DNA of 64,000 nucleotides from JAMXLJ01 sp036558745 (GTDB lineage: Bacteria > Actinomycetota > Acidimicrobiia > IMCC26256 > JAMXLJ01). Numbering within the stretch: position 1 is the first letter of the stretch; each line of letters opens with the position of its first letter. Shown here in pieces: positions 16,494 through 25,105 of this stretch. The stretch lies in assembly GCA_036558745.1 (NCBI GenBank), contig DATBEZ010000031.1:1-64000 (forward strand), written 5' to 3'. The position numbers were made by a program, and so were the translations under genes. A model generated the notes under the pieces. That model ran no database searches. It saw nothing but the letters and a program-made list of their open reading frames with translations, and was not told the DNA's origin.

Positions 16494-17399
16494 GTGCAGA
16501 AGTCCGAGATCACGCCCGCGCTGGTGCGGCGCCTCCTCGTCGCGCAGTTCCCGCAGTGGGCGGATCTCCCGATCACGCGCGTCGAGCTCGACGGGTGGGA
16601 CAACACCACGTTCCGTCTCGGCGACGACTTGTCGGTGCGGCTCCCGAGCGGCGACGGGTACAGCGTGCAGGCCGCGAAGGAGCACCAGTGGCTCCCGGTG
16701 CTCGCACCGCAGCTGCCGCTCGCCATCCCGCGAGCCGTCGCACTCGGCACACCGAGCGACGTGTTTTCCCGTCCATGGTCGGTGCGAGGCTGGCTGCACG
16801 GGGAACCCGCGACGCAAGAGCGGGTCCCAGATCTCGACCACTTCGCCCGCGATCTCGCCAGATTCCTGCGCGAGTTGTACCGGATCGACGCCCGTGGCGG
16901 ACCCGGTGCCGGGCTGCACAGTTGGTTCCGCGGCGCTCCGTTGACGACGTGGGACGGCCAGACGCGCGCCGCCGTCGCCGCGCTCGACGGGACGATCGAC
17001 GGCCGGGCCGCGCTCGACACGTGGGAGCACGCGCTGGCCGAGCGGTTCAACGGTCCGCCCCTCTGGGTGCACGGCGACATCGCCGGTTCGAACCTCCTGG
17101 TCGCCGACGGCGAGCTCGTCGCGGTGCTCGACTTCGGCTGCTGCGCGGTCGGTGATCCCGGGTGCGATCTCGCGATCGCGTGGACGTTCTTCGACGCGGT
17201 AACGCGGCGAGCCTTCCGGACGACGCTCGACGTCGACGACGCGACATGGGCGCGCGGCCGGGGCTGGGCGTTGTGGAAGGCGTTGACCGAGCTCGACCGG
17301 TACCGGGAACCGCCGTCGGACGGCTTGGTATCGTGGGTACGCATGGGATGGCGGTTCCCACCGGAGCGCGTCATCGAAGAGGTGCTGAGCGAGGCTTGA
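16494..17399 (+). CDS. Aminoglycoside-phosphotransferase-like (APH) kinase
   Basis: 301 residues, GTG start. The kinase core is intact: LWVHGDIAGSNLLV (catalytic Asp and Asn) and VLDFGCCAVGDPGCDLA (metal-binding DFG-like Asp). Around residues 30-60, DGWDNTTFRLGDDLSVRLP is the nucleotide-binding lobe. Many actinobacterial relatives modify small molecules other than antibiotics, so resistance should not be assumed. The bases before the GTG hold no clear Shine-Dalgarno. It converges with the diguanylate cyclase 27 bases on. Confidence 0.85.
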   Translation: MQKSEITPALVRRLLVAQFPQWADLPITRVELDGWDNTTFRLGDDLSVRLPSGDGYSVQAAKEHQWLPVLAPQLPLAIPRAVALGTPSDVFSRPWSVRGWLHGEPATQERVPDLDHFARDLARFLRELYRIDARGGPGAGLHSWFRGAPLTTWDGQTRAAVAALDGTIDGRAALDTWEHALAERFNGPPLWVHGDIAGSNLLVADGELVAVLDFGCCAVGDPGCDLAIAWTFFDAVTRRAFRTTLDVDDATWARGRGWALWKALTELDRYREPPSDGLVSWVRMGWRFPPERVIEEVLSEA

Positions 17400-17426
17400 G
17401 CCACGCGGCCGCCGACATCCCGGCGA

Positions 17427-19148
17427 CTACGACACCTCGCGCAGCCGTGCCGGTGCCTCGAAGCCCCCGCCGTCGGGACCGTCGGGCGCGCCGTCGACGA
17501 CGATCCGGTCGCGACCCGACTCCTTGGCCCGGAACAACGCGGCATCGGCCCGCTCAACCACGTCGGTGAATACCTCGTCGGGGCCGGCCGCCGCGAGCCC
17601 GAAGCTCACCGTGAAGCGGGGCCCGGAGCCGACACGCTGCGCGTCACGCAGTCGCTCCCGGACCCGCTCGACGACCGTGACCGCACCGTCGACCGCGCAG
17701 TCCGGCAGCACGACGAGGAACTCTTCGCCGCCGTAGCGGGCCGGAAGGTCGTTCGGCCGGACCCCGTCGTGCAGCACGCGGGCGAACAGCCGGAGCGCAC
17801 GGTCGCCCGCGTCGTGACCGTGCTCGTCGTTCAGACGCTTGAAGTGGTCGAGGTCGCCGTACACCACGACGTAGTCGGTCCCGGGCGTGAGCACCGCGCG
17901 CGCCTCGCTGTCGAGGCTGCGACGGTTCAGCAGCCCTGTGAGCGGGTCCGTGCGGGCCTGCTGCTCCGAACGCGCGAACGCGCGAAGCATCCCGATGCGG
18001 ACGCCGGCTGCGCGCGCGACCAGTTGCAGCGTCGCGACCACGTCGCCGTCGGGCGGATCGCCGTCCGGCGCCGTCGCGTGGAGCACACCGATCGACGACC
18101 CGGCCATGCTCACCGGCACGCACACGGCCGAGCACGCGCCGTCGGACCGGCCCTTGAGATAGGGGCACGCGTCGAACTCGCCGCTCGAGGGGAAGACCTC
18201 CGTCCGTCCCCGGCCCGCCGCGGGGCACTCGGCCACCGATCGCACACCACAACCGGCGCGCTCCGTGCCCGTGCTCGCCACCTCGTGCAGACTCCCACAG
18301 CCGGCGTCGCCGACGAGCAGCTGCACGTGCGGGCGCGGTGTGGCTTCCGCGAGCGCGTCGGTGACGATCCCGTACACCGCCGGCTCCGCGTGCGCCATGT
18401 CGAGCGCGTGCCCGAGCCGGGTCTCCAGCAGCGTGCGTGCCGCCTGCTCGGCGCGCTCGCGCTCACGCTCCCGAATCAGTCGCTCACGATCCCGCGCGGT
18501 CGCTAGTGCGAACCCGAAGAGGAGGAGCAGGACCGCGCCGCATCCCACCGCGAACCACAAGACCTCGTCGCCGGTGACCGCGGCATGGCCACTCGCGCTC
18601 GCGACGGAACGGTCGAGCGCACGCGTGTAGCGGTCACGGAGGTCGGTGAGCGCACGCTGCTGCTGGACGATCGCGGTGTGGTAGAGGTCGGCCGTGTCGG
18701 ACCCGCCCGACCCGGCGAGGAACCCGCTGACGACCGCGTTCGCGCGCTCGACCCCCGTGTCGAAGTCGGCCTGGAGCTGCGACTCGTCGGAGACGCCCGC
18801 GGCGACGCGACGGTAGGAGGTCCACGAGTCGGCCACGGCGCGGCCGTCCTGACCGAGCGCGTACACACCGCCCGTCCCCGGCGCGCCCGTGCCCGGCGCT
18901 GCGAAGAGCTCGCGCGCGTCCTGCTCCTGCCGGAACGTGCCCTGTTGCGCGTCGGCCAGGTGCCGATCGGGCACGAGCCAGCGGTTCCGGACCACCGCGA
19001 GGTCGTCCCGGACCCGGCCGTTGCGGAGGATCGACACGCCCGCGAGCCCGACGAGCACCCCGACCACGACGGCGCCGAGCAGCCACAGCGTGGCGTGGAT
19101 GCCGAGGCGGCGCGACCGCGCCGAACCGGTGCCGGGATCTCGCCTCAT
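17427..19148 (-). CDS. Membrane diguanylate cyclase with extracytoplasmic sensor and GAF-like domain
   Basis: 573 residues. A membrane segment (LWLLGAVVVGVLVGLAGVSIL) precedes a ~150-residue helical outer domain, a second membrane segment (VLWFAVGCGAVLLLLFGFALA), a coiled stretch rich in Arg/Glu, a GAF-like domain with several cysteines (CGVRSVAECPA, CPYLKG, ACSAVCVP) and a GGDEF domain. The active site reads GGEEF (473-477) and the inhibitory I-site RPND (464-467) stands five residues before it. It should make c-di-GMP with product inhibition. The GAF cysteines could bind a metal or sense redox. Divergent from the SCO6745-like gene across 67 bases. Confidence 0.9.
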   Translation of the reverse strand: MRRDPGTGSARSRRLGIHATLWLLGAVVVGVLVGLAGVSILRNGRVRDDLAVVRNRWLVPDRHLADAQQGTFRQEQDARELFAAPGTGAPGTGGVYALGQDGRAVADSWTSYRRVAAGVSDESQLQADFDTGVERANAVVSGFLAGSGGSDTADLYHTAIVQQQRALTDLRDRYTRALDRSVASASGHAAVTGDEVLWFAVGCGAVLLLLFGFALATARDRERLIRERERERAEQAARTLLETRLGHALDMAHAEPAVYGIVTDALAEATPRPHVQLLVGDAGCGSLHEVASTGTERAGCGVRSVAECPAAGRGRTEVFPSSGEFDACPYLKGRSDGACSAVCVPVSMAGSSIGVLHATAPDGDPPDGDVVATLQLVARAAGVRIGMLRAFARSEQQARTDPLTGLLNRRSLDSEARAVLTPGTDYVVVYGDLDHFKRLNDEHGHDAGDRALRLFARVLHDGVRPNDLPARYGGEEFLVVLPDCAVDGAVTVVERVRERLRDAQRVGSGPRFTVSFGLAAAGPDEVFTDVVERADAALFRAKESGRDRIVVDGAPDGPDGGGFEAPARLREVS

Positions 19149-19215
19149 CGGGTTGGGATCGACCACGATGCCCGCCACCTGAAGTCCCGGCCGGGTGGAA
19201 GGGTAGGTTCCGCGC

Positions 19216-20118
19216 ATGATCGACGACGCCACGCTCACGCACCGGGCCCGCACCCTCGCGGCCACGATCGAACCGTTCACGGGCCAGGTGTACTTCTCGC
19301 CCGAGTGCCATGCGGCGTACCAGGCGCTCGGCTTCGGGCCCAGCCCCGGCGAGGTCGCGGGCGTGGCCATGCCCGACGGGGCCGCGTACTTCTGCAGCCG
19401 GGGCTCGGTCATGGGTCAGGTCCCGGGTGAGGTCGTCGCCGCCGCGTTCGCGGTGTTCAACCCGGCCGCGGTCGTCCCCGGGGTGACGTGGGGGTGGACG
19501 CTCAGCGACGCGGCGACGATGTGCGACGCGCGCACGCGCGGCGCGGTCGCGCAGCTCGTGCGCATCCTCGGACCCGAACCCGACGGGCTCGCGCGCGCGA
19601 CCCGGCTGCTCGAGCGCGCGACGGAACCGCTCCGACCGGAGGGGCGCCCGCTCTACTCGGGGCTGCGATCGCGAGGACTCCCGGGCGACCCGATGGGCGA
19701 TGCATGGCGGCTCGCCGACATGCTCCGCGAGTACCGCGGCGACGCGCACACGGCCGCGTGGACGTCGGCCGGGTTCGACGCCGCGGAGATCGGTCTGCTC
19801 ACCGAGCTGTACTGGGGACTGCCGTCGCGCAGCTACGTGCGCACGCGAGCCTGGAGCGACGACGACCTCGACGCGGCGTGCGTCCGGTTGCGAGAGCGCG
19901 GACTGCTCGACGGCGACACGATGACGGCGCGCGGACGGACCGAGCGCGAGGCCGTCGAGGTCACGACCGATCGGCAGTGCCGGGCCGCGATCGAGGCGCT
20001 GGGCGACGACTTCGACGAGCTGATCGGCATCCTGGCGCCGTGGGGCACCGCGATCCGGGCCGCCGGCGGCTACCTCCCGACCGGACCCCACGAGCTCGCG
20101 GCCGCCGCGTCCGGCTGA
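19216..20118 (+). CDS. SCO6745-family protein
   Basis: 300 residues. It matches the actinobacterial SCO6745/SalK-like group: FTGQVYFSPECHAAYQALGF at the N-terminus, then FCSRGSVMGQVPGEVVAAAFAVFNP, and a C-terminal winged-helix-like part (WSDDDLDAACVRLRERGLLDGDTMTARGRTEREAVE). The group is named from Streptomyces coelicolor; its biochemical role is not established. The last 49 bases overlap the convergent TetR gene. Confidence 0.75.
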   Translation: MIDDATLTHRARTLAATIEPFTGQVYFSPECHAAYQALGFGPSPGEVAGVAMPDGAAYFCSRGSVMGQVPGEVVAAAFAVFNPAAVVPGVTWGWTLSDAATMCDARTRGAVAQLVRILGPEPDGLARATRLLERATEPLRPEGRPLYSGLRSRGLPGDPMGDAWRLADMLREYRGDAHTAAWTSAGFDAAEIGLLTELYWGLPSRSYVRTRAWSDDDLDAACVRLRERGLLDGDTMTARGRTEREAVEVTTDRQCRAAIEALGDDFDELIGILAPWGTAIRAAGGYLPTGPHELAAAASG

Positions 20119-20744
20119 GGGGCGCGACCAGGCGGCGTGCACGCGAGCGCGACCGCGAACCGCCGGTACAGCTCGATCACGTCGTCCATGGGCATGCCCA
20201 TCTCGGGGAACGGCTCGACCACCGAGATGCACAGCGTGAGCAGCACGCGCGCGACCTCGCGGGGCTCGGTCGTCGTGAAGTCGCCGGTCGCCATGCCCGC
20301 GCGCAGCACTCGCTCGAGCAGCCCGGCCATGTGGTCGCGCTTCGCCGCGATCGCGCGGCGGTCGGGATCGTCGAGGCGTCCGTGCTCGCGCCACGCCACC
20401 TGCGCCGCGAGCTGGGCCCAGTCGTCGTGGAGATTCGACGCGATGAGCGCGCCGACGGCGCCGTCGAGCTGCGCGCGCGGGTCCGTGCCGGCCGCGTCGA
20501 TCTCGCGCTCCAGGCGCGCGGTCACGACGTCGTGCGCCTCGTAGAGGAACTCGCGCAGCAGGTCGAGCTTTGAGGGGAAGTGGTAGTAGAGCGCGGCCAC
20601 GCTGACCCCGGCGCCGGACGCGATGTCGCGCGTGGACGTACCCTCGTAGCCGCGCTCGCCCATCAAGGCGATCGCGGTGCGCATGATCGCGACACGCCCC
20701 GGTCGGACCCGTCGCGCACCGGGAGCCGCCTGCGCCGTCGTCAC
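20070..20744 (-). CDS. TetR-family regulator closing the monooxygenase operon
   Basis: 224 residues. The DNA-binding domain is clear: MRTAIALMGERGYEGTSTRD, then IASGAGVSVAALYYHFPSKLDLLREFL. The GTG start overlaps the stop of the monooxygenase gene (GTGA), so it is the third gene of the acyl-CoA dehydrogenase / monooxygenase / regulator operon and probably represses it. The near-palindrome upstream of the operon (24023-24043) is the likely site. The 3' end overlaps the convergent SCO6745-like gene by 49 bases. Confidence 0.88.
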   Translation of the reverse strand: MTTAQAAPGARRVRPGRVAIMRTAIALMGERGYEGTSTRDIASGAGVSVAALYYHFPSKLDLLREFLYEAHDVVTARLEREIDAAGTDPRAQLDGAVGALIASNLHDDWAQLAAQVAWREHGRLDDPDRRAIAAKRDHMAGLLERVLRAGMATGDFTTTEPREVARVLLTLCISVVEPFPEMGMPMDDVIELYRRFAVALACTPPGRAPQPDAAAASSWGPVGR

Positions 20745-22693
20745 CGGAGGAACTCGTAGTCGTCGGGGTCGGGGCGCACCGTGCGCTGCCAGTACTCGAG
20801 CAGCGTGAACGGCCAGTTCTGGCTCACGTGACCGTGCTCGTTCTTGTACCAGCTGTTCACGTCGGACGCGCCCCAGGCCATCAAGCGGTTCTCGGCGTCG
20901 ACCCGCTCGTTGAAGTCGTCGTGCACGTCCTTGCGGACTTCGAGCGCGCGATCGCCGCGCGCGAGCAGCTCGCGCATGCAGCCGAGGATGTAGCGGACGC
21001 CGCACTCCGAGAAGTACACGATGCTGCCGTTGATGACGATGTTCGTGTTCGGTCCGTAGAGGCAGAACAGGTTCGGGAACCCGGGAACGGTTATCCCGAG
21101 GTACGCGCGCGCGTCCCCACCCCACTGCTCGTGCAGGTCGATGCCGCCGCGTCCGGTGACCGTCATCGGGGTGAGGAACTTCGACGCCTGGAACCCGGTG
21201 CCATACACGATCACGTCGACGGGATGCTCGACACCGTCGTCGGTGACGATCCCGTTCGCCGTGATCTCACGGATCGACGTCGTGACGAGCGCGACGTTGT
21301 CGCGCTTCAGCGTGCGGGCCCAGATCCCGTTGTCGCGCAGCATCCGCTTCGCCCCCGGCGGATACGCCGGCACCACCGCCGGCAGGAGGTCGGGGCGGTC
21401 GGCGAACTCGATCCCGAGGTAGCCGGCCATGAGCATGCGCAACAGCTCGTTGGCCTCGCTGACCGATTGCGTCTTCGGCTCCCACGCCGGGTCGACGCGC
21501 ACGCCCTGCAGCGCGCCGTCGCCCATCCGCCAGAAGATGCAGAAACGGTTCCACTCCGCGTACGACGGCAGATGACCGTAGAGCCAGCACTGCCCGGCCG
21601 ACACCGCGTCGTGGTAGTCGGGCGTGGGTGCCAGCCACGGCGGCGTGCGCTGGAACACGAGCAGCTGATCGACGGTGGGCGCGATCTCGGGCACGAACTG
21701 CACCGCGCTCGCCCCGGTCCCGATCACCGCGACCCGCTTCCCGGCCAGGTCGACGTCGTGGTCCCACCGGGCCGAGTGGAACGTTCGGCCCGCGAACCCG
21801 TCGCGGCCCGGGATGTCGGGCATCGACGGCCGGTTGAGCTGACCGACCGCGCTGACGACCGCGTTGGCCTCGAGCGCGGACTCCCGGCCGTCACCCGATC
21901 GGACGCGCACGGTCCAGCGCAGACGCTCGTCGGACCACTCGGCCGAGAGCACCACCGTGTCGAACCGGATGTGCTCGCGCAGCCCGAACGTGTCGGCACA
22001 GCGCCGGAAGTAGTCGAGCAGCACGTCCTGGGTCGAGAAGTGGAGCGGCCAGTCGTGGCGTTGCGCGAACGCGTAGCTGTAGTTGTGGTTCGGGTTGTCG
22101 ACCCGGCACCCGGGATACGTGTTCTCGAGCCATGTACCGCCGACGTCGGCGTTCTTCTCGACGATGACGAAGGGGATCCCGGCCTGTTGCAGCCGGTGCG
22201 CGGCGAGCAGCCCCGACATGCCCGCGCCGATGATCACGACGCGGAAGTCGACGCCGGGCGCGAGGTCGGCCGCCCGCCATCCGGGCGCGCGGCGATCCTC
22301 GCCCCGGTACGCGAGCTCCTCCTCGAGCAGCGGGACGTACTCGGCCATCTCGAAGCCACCGACCGCGTACTCCATGATGCGCAGCAGCTCGTCGTCGGTC
22401 GGCGCGGGCACGGGACGGCAGCCGCCGTCACGGAATCGGACGATCGCGTCGAACGCCAGCTCACGGGCCTTCGCCTGTTGCTCGTCGGTGAGCCCGCCCT
22501 GCGGGAGCTGGAACAGCGACGGGTCGGGGCGCAGCTCGTCGCGCAGGAGCGAGACGTCACCCGTCGCGTACGCGAGCGCGGGCAGCAGCGGCGGGATCTC
22601 GGCCTCCGCGAGCGCGGCACGGATCGCGTCGTCGGAGTCGGTGATCGGCTCGATCGCAGCGACGAACGGGCTGGACGTGAACTCGTCGGTCAT
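20741..22693 (-). CDS. Baeyer-Villiger-type flavin monooxygenase
   Basis: 650 residues. An N-terminal ~130-residue helical extension, as in cyclododecanone/steroid-type BVMOs, precedes the FAD Rossmann motif VVIIGAGMSGLLAAHRL. The Baeyer-Villiger fingerprint is intact (FAGRTFHSARWD, FxGxxxHxxxWD), followed by the NADPH motif VAVIGTGASAVQFV. These enzymes insert oxygen next to a ketone to give an ester or lactone. It starts two bases after the acyl-CoA dehydrogenase stop and overlaps the TetR gene, so it probably works in a regulated route degrading a ketone-bearing or fatty-acyl substrate. Confidence 0.9.
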   Translation of the reverse strand: MTDEFTSSPFVAAIEPITDSDDAIRAALAEAEIPPLLPALAYATGDVSLLRDELRPDPSLFQLPQGGLTDEQQAKARELAFDAIVRFRDGGCRPVPAPTDDELLRIMEYAVGGFEMAEYVPLLEEELAYRGEDRRAPGWRAADLAPGVDFRVVIIGAGMSGLLAAHRLQQAGIPFVIVEKNADVGGTWLENTYPGCRVDNPNHNYSYAFAQRHDWPLHFSTQDVLLDYFRRCADTFGLREHIRFDTVVLSAEWSDERLRWTVRVRSGDGRESALEANAVVSAVGQLNRPSMPDIPGRDGFAGRTFHSARWDHDVDLAGKRVAVIGTGASAVQFVPEIAPTVDQLLVFQRTPPWLAPTPDYHDAVSAGQCWLYGHLPSYAEWNRFCIFWRMGDGALQGVRVDPAWEPKTQSVSEANELLRMLMAGYLGIEFADRPDLLPAVVPAYPPGAKRMLRDNGIWARTLKRDNVALVTTSIREITANGIVTDDGVEHPVDVIVYGTGFQASKFLTPMTVTGRGGIDLHEQWGGDARAYLGITVPGFPNLFCLYGPNTNIVINGSIVYFSECGVRYILGCMRELLARGDRALEVRKDVHDDFNERVDAENRLMAWGASDVNSWYKNEHGHVSQNWPFTLLEYWQRTVRPDPDDYEFLR

Positions 22694-22695
22694 GC

Positions 22696-23964
22696 TCACG
22701 CGTTCACCCCTTTCGGCGCCTGCTGCTTCATGAAGCCGAACAGGTAGCCGGCGACTCGACGCATCTGGATCTCCTCGCTCCCCTCGGTGATGCGGTAGCG
22801 GCGGTGGTGCCGGTAGATGTGCTCGAACGGCATGTGGCGCGAGTAGCCGAGGCCGCCGTGCACCTGAATGGCGCGGTCGGCGGCCTCGCAGCAGAGCCGG
22901 TTCGACCAGTAGTTGCACATCGAGACCTTGTCGGACACGGAGAAGGGCCCGTACTCGTCCATCTGCCACGCGGTCTTGTGGATCAGCGCGCGCAGCATCT
23001 CGCACTGGGTGTGGAGCTCGACGAGCGGGAACTGGATCGCCTGGTTCGACGAGAGCGGCTTGCCGAACGGCGCGCGCACCTTCGCGTACTCGACCGACCG
23101 GTCGATGCAGTACTGCGCCGCGCCCAGGCTCGACGCGGCCTGACGGATCCGGTTCTCGTTGAAGAAGTGCTGCACGACCTGGAGACCGGTCCCCTCACCG
23201 CCGAAGATCGCGCCGTTCTGCACGCGCACGTCGGTGAGGCGGATGTGCGCATGGTCGGTCGGCATGTTGAACGTCCACAGGAACTCGACGATCTCGAAGC
23301 CGGGGCTGTTCGTCGGGACGAGGAACGCGGTGATCCCGTACCCGTCGCCGGCGTTGCCGCTCGTGCGGGCGAAGATCAGGTCGTAGGGCGCGGCGTGGAT
23401 GCCGGTGTTCCACGTCTTCTCGCCGTTGATGATCCATTCGTCGCCGTCGCGGGTCGCGGTCGTCTCCATGTGGGTCGCGTCGGAGCCGTGGTCGGGCTCC
23501 GTGATGCCGAACGCGAAGCCGCCGCGACCCTCGGCGAGCGCGTCGATCCACTGCACCTTCTGCTCCTCGGTGCCGTACTCGAGCATGAGCAGCAGCCCGA
23601 CGTTGTTGCCGACGATCGCGTGCTCGTTCTGCAGGTCGCAGTGCAATCCGAGGCCCTTGCGGGCGAGGTGCTCGCGGATGACGGCCATGCCGAGGTTCGT
23701 CCCGTCGCGGCCGCCGTACTCCTTCGGGAACGGGTAGCGGTAATGGCCGGCCGCGTCGGCGCGGCGGCGGGCTTCGTAGAGCAGCGCCTCCCACTCGGCG
23801 TTGGGCAGGCCGCCGCGGTCCCAGTCGGTGCGCGCGTCCTCACGGCGATGGTCGAAGAAGCGGATGTTGTCGTCGGCCTGCTCGAGGGGCTTGATCTCGC
23901 GCTCGATGAAGTCGTCGAGCTCGGCCAGGTAGCTGCTGAGCTCGGGCGGCAGCTCGAAGTCCAT
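22696..23964 (-). CDS. Acyl-CoA dehydrogenase
   Basis: 422 residues. Flavoenzyme making the alpha-beta double bond of an acyl-CoA. Seen: FAFGITEPDHGSDATHMETTA (flavin/substrate motif), NGEKTWNTGIH, and the C-terminal QVHGGLGYSRHMPFEHIYRHHRRYRITEGSEEIQ. The catalytic Glu position in this region differs from short-chain enzymes, so chain preference cannot be read. First gene of the operon with the BVMO (two-base gap) and TetR genes; together they suggest ring or side-chain breakdown of a terpenoid or steroid-like compound (inference). Confidence 0.88.
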   Translation of the reverse strand: MDFELPPELSSYLAELDDFIEREIKPLEQADDNIRFFDHRREDARTDWDRGGLPNAEWEALLYEARRRADAAGHYRYPFPKEYGGRDGTNLGMAVIREHLARKGLGLHCDLQNEHAIVGNNVGLLLMLEYGTEEQKVQWIDALAEGRGGFAFGITEPDHGSDATHMETTATRDGDEWIINGEKTWNTGIHAAPYDLIFARTSGNAGDGYGITAFLVPTNSPGFEIVEFLWTFNMPTDHAHIRLTDVRVQNGAIFGGEGTGLQVVQHFFNENRIRQAASSLGAAQYCIDRSVEYAKVRAPFGKPLSSNQAIQFPLVELHTQCEMLRALIHKTAWQMDEYGPFSVSDKVSMCNYWSNRLCCEAADRAIQVHGGLGYSRHMPFEHIYRHHRRYRITEGSEEIQMRRVAGYLFGFMKQQAPKGVNA

Positions 23965-24022
23965 CGGCGGGATCCTCGTTCGGGGGGCGGGCGCTCGGGG
24001 CCGTCGGGGACCGGCGCCGTGA

Positions 24023-24043
24023 AAACTTAGCGATCGCTCGGTC
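24023..24043. promoter_or_regulatory. Operator-like near-palindrome before the acyl-CoA dehydrogenase operon
   Basis: A perfect AGCGATCGCT core (24029-24038) is flanked by half-matching ACTT and CGGT arms. It lies about 60 bases upstream of the operon's first ATG, just below the IclR stop. Size and symmetry suit a TetR dimer, and the operon's third gene is a TetR protein. Confidence 0.4.
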
Positions 24044-24956
24044 AGCTGTCACGGGGGGGTAGGTCGGCCATCCAGGGGTCGTGGCCGCCGATGTCGGCGG
24101 TGACGCGTGCCGCCGCGTCGCGCACGGTCGCACCGAGCCGGTCGAGCTCGTCGCCGCCCACGTCGTTGCGCATCACGAACGCGGCGAGCAGCAGCTCCAT
24201 GCGCGCGTCGGCGTCGTAGACGGGCGCGCACACGTGGCTCAACGCGTACGTCCGGGCGGGATCCGGGTCGCCGGTCACGTAGTGGATGTAGCTCTGCTGC
24301 GTCATCGTCGTCATCATCTCGCCGACGACCTGCGCGTACCGGCCCGGCAGCTCGTCGAGCAGTCCGGCGAGGCGCGAGTAGAGCCCGAGGTTGAACTCGC
24401 CCAGCTCCTCCGCGAGGTATCCGTGCCGGCGGCACGCGTCGACGACCTCGCGCAACGTCGCCGCGCTGGGAGCGTCGGGCGCGAGCGGGGTGGCCGAGAG
24501 CCAGTCGTCGACCGTCGCGTCGTCGCGCCAGCCGACGAACATCACGCCCGACGGCGGGACGAACGGGAACCGTTGCCCGGGCCGCACCGCCGGCGCGACA
24601 CCGGGATCGCCGGCGCGCGCGAGCACGACGACGTCGCCGCCGACGACCGCGGACGCGGTGCACGCCGCGCCGAGCTCGTCGGCCAGATGGGTCATGTGCG
24701 GGCGCGCGTGCGGCAGCGACGGGTAGCCCCGCTGGGCCGACGCGCCCGCCGCGAGCAGCGCGGGACCGAGTGCGTACGTCGCCGCCTCGCGTACGAGGTA
24801 CCCCGCGTGGCACAGCTCGTTGAGGATGCCGAGGCACGTCGCCTTGCTGATGCCGGTGCGCTCCACCAGCTCGGCCAGCGTGAAGGACCGTCCCGGCTGG
24901 GCGGCCAGCGTGTCGAGGACGGTGGTCACCCGCTGGGTCGGCGGGGAGCGGCGCAC
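24042..24956 (-). CDS. IclR-family regulator
   Basis: 304 residues. An N-terminal winged helix (RVTTVLDTLAAQPGRSFTLAELVERTGISKATCLGILNELCHAGYLVR) is joined to a C-terminal effector-binding domain. The GTG at 24956 has GAGGAGG upstream and gives the usual family start. It is divergent from the luciferase-like monooxygenase gene across 149 bases holding two inverted repeats, and is likely to control that gene and itself in response to a small carboxylic or aromatic effector. Confidence 0.86.
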   Translation of the reverse strand: MRRSPPTQRVTTVLDTLAAQPGRSFTLAELVERTGISKATCLGILNELCHAGYLVREAATYALGPALLAAGASAQRGYPSLPHARPHMTHLADELGAACTASAVVGGDVVVLARAGDPGVAPAVRPGQRFPFVPPSGVMFVGWRDDATVDDWLSATPLAPDAPSAATLREVVDACRRHGYLAEELGEFNLGLYSRLAGLLDELPGRYAQVVGEMMTTMTQQSYIHYVTGDPDPARTYALSHVCAPVYDADARMELLLAAFVMRNDVGGDELDRLGATVRDAAARVTADIGGHDPWMADLPPRDS

Positions 24957-24997
24957 GGGACCTCCTCGACGGTGCACGATGTTGACGGTGCGAGGCC

Positions 24998-25048
24998 CGG
25001 TGCGTACCGTCACCGTGCCAGATACGCACCGAGCGTTGCAGATCTGCA
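24998..25048. promoter_or_regulatory. Two inverted repeats between the IclR and monooxygenase genes
   Basis: CGGTGCGTA (24998-25006) is mirrored by TACGCACCG (25023-25031), and TGCAGATCTGCA (25037-25048) is a perfect 12-base palindrome. Both sit in the divergent intergenic region, where an IclR-type regulator would bind. Confidence 0.45.
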
Positions 25049-25105
25049 CCGGAGTCGCAACGCCGACGGCACGCACACGACCGGCCGACCACAGGAGGGG
25101 GACCC

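Noticed and set aside
16347..17072. Longer N-terminus for DNA polymerase IV
   Set aside because: Runs antisense through the phosphotransferase gene; family starts align at 16346.
16494..17399. Antibiotic resistance gene
   Set aside because: APH-like fold alone does not show aminoglycoside specificity and the context gives no support.
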